Below are positions 57,562 through 64,000 of a DNA stretch of 64,000 nucleotides, piece by piece. Both the position numbers and the translations under genes were made by a program. The stretch is from Rhexocercosporidium sp. MPI-PUGE-AT-0058 (lineage: Eukaryota; Ascomycota; Leotiomycetes; Helotiales). The stretch is taken from positions 248,001-312,000 of the forward strand of contig JAGTJL010000024.1 in assembly GCA_020746875.1 (NCBI GenBank), given 5' to 3'. Numbering within the stretch: position 1 is the first letter of the stretch; each line of letters starts with the position of its first letter. The notes under the pieces were generated by a model. The model saw only the letters and a list, made by a program, of their open reading frames with translations. It had not been told where the DNA came from and did not search any database.

Positions 57562-57660
57562 AGAAGCTAATTGCTAAAGAAGGAAGATTACCTCTTCCCC
57601 TTCACTATCTTTATAAGGGCAGTAATTACGCAATCAGCGCTAAGAGCACAGACCATTACA
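57562..57660 (-). repeat. 5' LTR of gypsy D (99 bp)
   Basis: On minus begins TGTAATGGTCTGTGCTC. The open frame at 57588-57785 on minus runs across its boundary: the first 42 residues belong to the NACHT pseudogene and the rest to the LTR. Confidence 0.65.
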
Positions 57661-58977
57661 GTAACTATGGCGGTATCGCCGGTCCACTTACCAAGTAAAG
57701 CTCGGGTCTTATGAGAATCGAACAGCATTTTCATCAATATTAATTTCCTAGATCTAGCTTTTCCAGTAATCCAGTAGATACCCAAACCGTTTGTTAACCA
57801 TAAAGTAAAACTATCCCAAGGCTTCGCGGGATCATAAGGCTCCCTATATATCCACTGAAAGGTCTCTAGTATTCTTTCTTATCGGCCGAAAATCTCTAGG
57901 AACTACAGCTTTGAGAGTACCGAGTCAATTATTCGTTCAGACGGAAGTGACTATGGCTGTAGGCTCCGCCTTCCCATCGAGGGCGTCTTTTATCAGACTA
58001 AACCTAGGGTTGCTTACTAAGAAGTTCAAGAGTGTTACTAGTCAAGACATTGTGAGTGGGTACGCCTAAAGAGCTATTGTGTGTATCTATCAAATTAAGA
58101 GAGTTGGAACCTGGCCTTATTGGCCTGGTGGTATGCTTTTGCGTTCTAGCTTCACAGCTATTTCTGACATCTAAGAAGTTCATCCGGTATTGAGGAGTAT
58201 CGAGTTCGTGAAATTTTAGCCAGCCCCTAACGGTTTTTGCAGTCTCCTATTTTACTTCTTTGGGGTTAAGATCGTTGCTTCTGTAAATACCTGAATTCGT
58301 GATCTCATTTCTTTTCAGGTGTTAGCGAAATACCCTTTGGCCAAAACGAGAGAGAGAGAGAGAGAAAGAGCAATAAGTACTAACAGCTGGACATACTGAA
58401 TGTTAATGAGTATTGCGCATGCGAGGTACCTTTTCAAGCCTTCGATCCGGTGCTGTAGTCCATCAATATCCTTACGCATCCAGATCTCTCGTACTACTGC
58501 ACGAAGTGCATTCCATTTTCGATCGATCCCGCGTCGGCGCTTAATCTTTCTGGGTTCGAGATTCTCAGCATCCTCCACTTCTTTGCTACTAGAGCCACCT
58601 TATACAGATCCGCCATCAGCTAAGATTGATATATTATGAAAGACGGACCTCTAGTATCACCTGGGAATCGCCCTTGATAGAGAGCTTCGCGAAGACCGTA
58701 AGCAGCTCTTCTGCAGCAGAATCACATTCCCTATATAAAGCGATAACGTTCTCCTTGGTTGGGTTAAGTATTCGCTGCAGATGCTGAGGAGTGAGCAGCT
58801 TGCCCAGCTGCGAATTAAGGTCGCAGAGCCGTTTGGCATCGATGACAAGATTTTCGTGTGCTAACTACGTACCACTTTCAGACTCATACACTTCCTTTAT
58901 TTTAAACCAGAACTTAGAGCTAAAGTGAAGATTTGTATCAAACTGCTCGCGACACTTAAGGCTGATAGAAGATCCAT
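57661..58977 (-). pseudogene. NACHT-type STAND gene, 5' part only
   Basis: On minus from ATG at 58977: MDLLSALSVASSLIQIF, then after a one-base frame loss SSKFWFKIKEVYESESG; an intron near 58870; then DAKRLCDLNSQLGKLLTPQ and ECDSAAEELLTVFAKLSIKG; another intron; then RGIDRKWNALRAVVREIW and IDGLQHRIEGL. That is the usual N-terminal domain of fungal NACHT proteins. After a degraded stretch comes ETFQWIYREPYDPAKPWDSF, TLWLTNGLGIYWITGKARSR, LFDSHKTRALLGKWTGDTA and IVT, ending exactly at the gypsy D LTR. The Walker A motif reads GKARSRKLI instead of the expected GKxGSGKST pattern. The NACHT core and all sensor repeats are missing. The gene is dead by truncation, frameshift and RIP-like changes. 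It is unlike the intact NLR at 13445-18806. Confidence 0.75.
58349..58368. repeat. (GA)n microsatellite
   Basis: Run of GA dinucleotides within the NACHT pseudogene, in what looks like an intron or degraded exon. Confidence 0.8.
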
Positions 58978-59633
58978 ATCGCTTGTTCCCTCTCTCGACT
59001 TAGTTAAAGAACGCCGGATTCAATAGATACTGTGCGAGTAATTATATTAATTATATTAGGCTACCGTTTGAGCTTTACCTCGGAACGAGAGGAACTACGC
59101 AAACAGTTAGTTAAAAGCTACGCCTCGAAAGCATCTCAACTGGCGGTCCTAGGGAGGCGGGGTACGAGTAAGCGGGTTGCACAGCGAAAGCCTAGCGAGA
59201 AAGCCTAGTTGCCAGGCTGTGTACTTCTGTACTTCTGCCGCAGACTTGGGTAACTTAGGTACCTATCCGCTGCGCAGCAGCCAGCTTTACCGGTTACTAG
59301 ACTAGAAAACGATTATTCTAAGGAAACAGAAACTCCTGCACTTACTTTTTATATGTAAAGGAGGGACTACAAAACATGTTTTGCAGGAAAGAAGCAAGGT
59401 GAAGCCATTTCACGGACAACATATGTCGTGTGATCGGTACTTTTTTTTAGAATCTGTTGAAATCTGGTGCCTAAATCTGACAAGTGCTGTAGCTTGGTAA
59501 GCGAAAGCACTGTAGCCTGGTGCTATGAGTACTATAAGTGTGGGCTGTTTTGTACTGTACTTTCGTATAAGGCGCAATAATCACACTTTCTTGTCCGTGC
59601 ACCTCTTGAATATTCTACGGAAACAAGAGAATT
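58978..59633. other. Intergenic, no gene seen
   Basis: Mixed composition, with a fairly GC-normal stretch at 59090-59330. No frame or repeat of note. It would include the promoter of the NACHT pseudogene. Confidence 0.45.
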
Positions 59634-59980
59634 GTCAGATGGAGTTCACGGCAGGTAAAGCTTTATAAAGGTTCAAGGAAAATATATTTAAAGGATTAAT
59701 ATATTACTTTTTGTTGCTAGGATATTCACGACTAGACTAGGAAGCATTGAGGTGCGGGGTTTCTAATTGACTTATTATATTAAATACAGTAGTTATGCGA
59801 TCTGTAGATATGCTCTTTTAACAACTAGTGGTCTAATTAGCGTGGCAGAGTTTGCATCCGACTCCGTCTACATGATTAACCCGTGACTTAAACCAGCATA
59901 AACCTGTAATACATTTTAAAAAGCTTAAAAGAGAAGCGTATATATAAAGGGGGATACTCGTAAGAGGAAACAAAACATTA
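59634..59980 (+). repeat. LTR-like repeat, + copy
   Basis: Begins TGTCAGATGGAGTTCACGG and shares several blocks with 50440-50588 (minus). The 3' limit is uncertain; the shared part ends near ACTCGTAAGAGGAAACAAAAC. It could be a solo LTR with the internal element lost. Confidence 0.55.
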
Positions 59981-60948
59981 GCATAATTAGAAATATAATT
60001 GAACAAAAGGCTCGAATTTCTTTATCATTTTTCCGTTCCGTCTCGACATTAAAAATATATTATAGTAAATTACTGTAAGTTTAATAAAAATAAGTATAAC
60101 TTTAATAACCTCTTTATTTTTATTAATCGTTTTAGTAAGTACGTTATTAATATATCTTATTAAAAAACTACTAATACCCGGAAACTTACTAATATATATA
60201 TATTTATTATATATATCGTTAATTTAGCGTTTTTTTTTAATTATTTCTGATAAAAGCCTTTAGTTTATCTCTTTGTTTTTAAATTATCTTTCATAATATT
60301 CTTAGAATTAAAAAATTGTTATTTATTGCTAATTATACCGAAATATATAATTAATACTTGTGAAAACGATTCCGGCTTTTTCTTTACGTATTACTAAGAC
60401 GATTAGTCCGAGTTACTTTTTATTATAAGTTATAAGTAAATATTACTCTTTTACGATTCCAATTATAATAATTAAAAAAGATTTCCGCAAAACAAATTAT
60501 AAAAATAAAAACTTTGTCTCGTAAACGCGAGTAATGAACTCGAATATTTACCGAGAAAATAGAAAAACACTTATACTTTCTTGTTTAAACTAATACAATT
60601 TGTATTAATTAAAGCGATATCTCAAAACAAAACTTTAAAATTAATAGATATGACATATTTTAAATTGTTTTTAAAACAATTATTTAATTACGTCAAAAAA
60701 CAAACGAGAAAATCGCGTTAAATTTTAGTACGAACATTAATTGTTTTACAAAAGCAAAAGACTTTTAAAAACAAAAACTTCCAATTAGTTTTTAAAATAA
60801 TAGCATTTGAAAAACGCTTGCAAAAACAAGAAACAAAATTTGAAAAGCGTAATTAAACTTTGAAAACAATAAAGCAGTTTTTGTGAGTGTTAAAATGGGT
60901 TTTTAACGTATAGTCAAATTTAGTTAGTATATACTCAGACTTCTTCAC
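59981..60948. other. AT-rich DNA, no gene seen
   Basis: Low-complexity AT-rich sequence, with A-rich blocks such as AAAACAAA at 60480-60880. Nothing recognisable. Confidence 0.5.
60941..60948. repeat. 8-bp target-site duplication TTCTTCAC, left copy
   Basis: TTCTTCAC precedes the hAT element and recurs exactly at 63889-63896. An 8-bp duplication is diagnostic of the hAT superfamily. Confidence 0.9.
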
Positions 60949-61249
60949 CAGAGCATCTAATAAGTCAGCCAGTCAGCTAATCAGCTGGGTCAAAACTTCA
61001 ACTGATTAGCTTATAGTAAAACGATAACTGATTGACTTATAAGGACCAGCTTATAAGCAGCTTAAAAGCTAGTACTTTAATTTTCTATTTACTGAAATCA
61101 AGAAGTGTAACGTTTTAATAAGTCTTTATTTGAATAGCGCTTCTTTTCTGCTAATTCTTAAGTTATTCTTGGTATTATAGTATATTATTATTTAAATTAG
61201 AGCTTTATAAAGTAATTTATAAAGCGTAAGAAGAAAAGATACACTTATA

Positions 61250-63000
61250 TTCAAAGCTTATTGTAAGGATAGAAAGGAAATCAAACGCTATTTTATATAA
61301 CACTAGGCCTTTTTTAATAACTAATACTTTATAAGAGGCTGATCTATCAATGCTTCTTTAAGATATTAAGTTAATTAATCTTTGCGAGCTGAAGACTTAC
61401 TTCGCGTAGAACTAGAAAGTAAAGTAAGGGCTAACTGATTAAGAACTGATTTTATATAAGACTTACGAGCCGATAGCTCTAGGGATACTTCAATCTTGAT
61501 AGTAGGCCTTTTTATTTCCTTGTATTGCCGCAGTTATAAAGCTCTAAGGTTTACTTTGCCTTCTTTAACGAATCGAGTTATAAAGGGGTTATTTTACTAT
61601 TAATTAAACTAAGCTTATTTCCATCGGGGGTAGAGTATTAGAGCCGCTATCTACGTTATTAAAGCCTCTGTTTTAGTGTAATATTCTTTTGTTTTCCCTT
61701 AAGCGTGTGTAATAGAGCTTTATATACTTCTGTGGTTATTGAAGTCGCCATTCTTTGCTTTAGTTTTAAGATTCTTAAAGTAAGTAAGTATATACTTAAA
61801 TATAAGAAGAGTCTTTTATAAAATATTATATAACGCTTGTTTCTTCTCTTCTTGTAAATTATGATTCCTCTTAAGGCTTTTAGTAAAGTGGAATAAGGGC
61901 TTTAAGTATTATGCTATTAAAGAAAGGGTCTCTTATTCGCCTTCGCTGAAGTAGTTGTTTTAGTGTATTTCGACTTTAATAGAGAGCTTAAAGAGTCGTA
62001 ATTTATAAACGTATATATCGAGAGCCTCTCGTAAGGCTAGAGCGCGTTAAATTATATAAAAAGACGCGTTCTAACGTATTCTATTATTAAGGACTATCTT
62101 CTACTACTTTCCAGTAGCTTTATTAACGTTATGCTGCTTTTGTAAGTCGAAAAACAAGTCCGTACGCTTTCCAGAAGCTATGACGTGTACTATTAAGTTA
62201 TAAAGCTTTCTTAGCTTTCCGCGACGCTTCTAAAGAGCTCGCCCCTTGTACCTGGCTCCCTGCTATTATATTCGTCTTTAAAGCTCGTCGAATCTTAATT
62301 AAATAGATATTATTTAGCGATTAAATTAATAACGTGCCTTATATAACGTAATCTTCGTGTTTTCGGGTTAAAGTTAAGTATATTACTAAGCTTTAGAAAT
62401 GTGATATCGTTGTTTATTACGTTATTAAGAACGAAATAACTAATATTAATAGAAATGATTCTAAAGCGTGAAAGGACAAATAAAAGAACTAACGAGCCGG
62501 GAGGCATAGGTCTGTGGTCTACAGGCTATTTAGCGAGGTAGTTCCAGGCTCTGAAAACACAAAATCGGCGACTTTACTCAACGATATCTCAACGACGGCA
62601 TAATATCTTTAATTTAATATCCTTAAATATTATAAAGACGAAGCTTATTTATAATTTCCTCAACTAGTATTTGTATTTATACTTTTGCCTAAAAGTTCGA
62701 TCTTTGAATTTAGCTGTGAAATTCCCTGAAGCGCACAGACCCATGCCTCCCGGCTCGTAAGGCTTAGTTTATAAAAGTGAGCTTAAAGGAATCGTTAGTA
62801 AAAGAGCAACTTACTAATACCGGTTTTGCTATGCTTTAGCAGCTCTAGCAGGCTAATTAAACGTACAACGGCCTTATTCTTATTATTAATAAAATTAATT
62901 ATAGCCATAATAATATTAAGCTTCTCTTTCTTTGAATTCCACTTATCAAAAGAAAAGTGAACTTTCGATTTGGCGTCTTTAATCTCTTATATAATATGAA
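61250..63000 (-). pseudogene. hAT transposase, degraded
   Basis: On minus: KVHFSFDKWNSKKEKLNII at about 62920-62975, in the position of the catalytic Asp block (usual form: FSFDLWTS) of hAT transposases. Further on come RALALREALDIYVYKLRLF at about 61985-62050, and near the end LIDQPLIKYQLLKKGLVLYK plus IAFDFLSI at about 61265-61340, the hATC dimerisation region. Stops are frequent. The frame at 62310-62507 on minus reads into the small inverted-repeat insertion and is not a gene. Confidence 0.75.
62492..62758. mobile_element. Small inverted-repeat insertion inside the hAT element
   Basis: ACGAGCCGGGAGGCATAGGT (start of the left 25-base arm, 62492-62516) and its reverse complement (62734-62758) differ at one base and enclose 217 bp without coding sequence. 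The arms keep a normal GC content while everything around is AT-rich. Probably a MITE. No certain target duplication. Confidence 0.5.
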
Positions 63001-63896
63001 GCTTAAAGAAAACAAATATATTATGTACTTATTGACTTGTAATTGACGCTGAATCAGGAAGAGCTTTTAAAGCTGTAGAATTAGCGATTAAAAAGAAGGT
63101 TATAATGGCTTATTAATTAGCTAATTAATAAGAGCAGATTAAGTAATATATATAGCGTTTACAGCTCCAAAAAGTAAGCTGTTTTAGCTTAGAAAGCTTT
63201 ATTAAATAGTATCTAAGCTGCTATACTTATTAAGTCCGTAGTCGTTTAAATACTAGAGCTAAAGTCTTTCCTCGTAGTAAATTAGCTATAACTATCAGCT
63301 TATTATCAAATAAAAGCTCTCTAAAGTTATATAAAGAGTAATCAAGTGGAAGAGCGGTATTTTAAAGTTTATAAAAGTCGTAATTAGCGTTATATTAAAG
63401 TAAAGAGATTCAATAAGAGTTCTTTAGCTTAATTTGCGCCGAAGAAGCCGAAGATCTTATTATACGCCGAAACGCGCTTTATATAAGTGCAGTAATGCTT
63501 GCAGAAGGTATAAATGAAGTTTATAACGTATTCTCGTCGATATTAATAAGAAAAGTTGATCGAGATATAATAGATAGAGATATTGAGAAGTTAAAGCTAG
63601 AATTAATAGTGGAAATTCTACGATTCTGCTGGGTTTCACTGCCTAATTTGGGTTCCCGGGACCACTAAAACATACTAATTCAGTGGCCAAAAACACGCGA
63701 ATTCAGCCCTATTAATAACCTTATTACAGTTAAAATTAAAGGTACTAGCTTATAAGCGCTTATAAGCGCTTATAAGCTAACTTTTAAGCAAGCTGATTGG
63801 CTTATAAATATTCTACAGCTGACTGGCTTACGTCAAAAGCTCAACTTACCGACTTGCTTATAAGCTAGCTGACTTATTGGATGCTCTGTTCTTCAC

Positions 63897-64000
63897 TTTC
63901 GGCTTAAGGCGTCAATTGCTCACGTCTAGATACTAAAACGGAACTAGCAGAAAAAAAGTTTAGTCTGACTTATGCGACAGTACTGCCTTAGAGCAATAAT
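63897..64000. other. Window edge, no feature
   Basis: About 100 bases of mixed composition beyond the hAT target duplication; nothing recognisable. Confidence 0.5.

Larger units (their letters stand above)
50589..57660 (-). mobile_element. Ty3/gypsy retrotransposon D on the minus strand
   Basis: About 7.1 kb between two 99-bp terminal repeats (50589-50687 and 57562-57660) that share GGAAGATTACCTCTTCC and differ by transitions. A purine-rich AAAAAGAGAGATAT (minus strand) just inside the left repeat fits a polypurine tract, so the left repeat is the 3' LTR. The right LTR begins TGTAATGG on minus and abuts a NACHT-type gene after GTTAC. No matching GTTAC/GTAAC was found on the left, so the target duplication is missing or altered. 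The 99-bp length is short for an LTR, and true ends may lie a few bases off. Confidence 0.7.
60949..63888 (-). mobile_element. hAT-superfamily DNA transposon, complete but dead (2,940 bp)
   Basis: The inverted ends are CAGAGCATCTAATAAGTCAG on the left and, reversed, CAGAGCATCCAATAAGTCAG on the right: one mismatch in 20. The 8-bp duplication TTCTTCAC is perfect. Subterminal regions carry repeated AGTCAGC and palindromic GCTTATAAGC motifs. The interior holds a degraded transposase on minus. A 25-bp inverted repeat pair inside (62492-62758) suggests a further small insertion. Confidence 0.9.

Noticed and set aside
57588..57785. Separate 65-residue gene
   Set aside because: It is a chimeric reading of the end of the NACHT pseudogene and the adjoining gypsy D LTR.
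1..64000. tRNA or rRNA genes
   Set aside because: No stretch with the conserved tRNA boxes or rRNA-like sequence was noticed by eye; a covariance-model scan would be needed to exclude degraded ones.

Overview
The window looks like one chromosome arm or accessory segment of a filamentous ascomycete (Pezizomycotina). The evidence is eukaryotic, intron-bearing genes with 46-75 nt GT-AG introns, a NACHT-ankyrin STAND receptor, a Zn2Cys6 regulator, Fot1/pogo, hAT, Ty1/copia and Ty3/gypsy elements, and very AT-rich DNA in which repeat copies differ by C-to-T and G-to-A changes. That is the footprint of repeat-induced point mutation (RIP). Species cannot be named from the sequence.

Layout. (1) 1-10.86 kb is RIP-degraded. 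The relic of a DUF3435 (tyrosine-recombinase-like) gene on the + strand at about 440-1118 and 9616-10860 is split by a complete copia element (1119-9615, target duplication ATTTG). That element carries two oppositely oriented 322-bp solo LTRs, and the DNA between them has been inverted. (2) 10.86-29.6 kb is an island of normal base composition. It holds an unrecognised fragment, an F-box-like pseudogene, an OMA1-like fragment, an intact 1,754-residue NACHT-ankyrin gene, a MITE-like hairpin, a sugar-transporter pseudogene split by two nested Tc1/mariner-type transposons, an intact type-B carboxylesterase, and a Zn2Cys6 transcription factor that has lost its reading frame. (3) 29.6-57.66 kb is a stack of dead retroelements. 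In order: a copia copy interrupted by a complete Ty3/gypsy chromovirus (target duplication TTAGG), LTR fragments, a truncated gypsy pol, a copia on the minus strand, an LTR-like remnant, and a gypsy on the minus strand. (4) 57.66-64 kb holds the 5' part of a second NACHT-type gene cut off at the edge of that gypsy, an LTR-like repeat, and a complete but decayed hAT transposon with an 8-bp target duplication.

Only two genes appear intact: the NACHT-ankyrin receptor and the carboxylesterase. The transporter, esterase and regulator lie next to each other and may be what is left of a small catabolic cluster. With its transporter and regulator broken, it is unlikely to work as a unit.

The most striking observations are the inversion between solo LTRs, which swapped their target duplications exactly; a 9-bp minisatellite expanded in frame inside the DUF3435 relic; and the + strand DUF3435 relic lying upstream of an island with an NLR, an arrangement that recalls a decayed Starship edge. 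The last point is inference. Nearly all boundaries were set by eye from repeats and target duplications, and degraded coding regions were identified from residual protein motifs rather than by database search.
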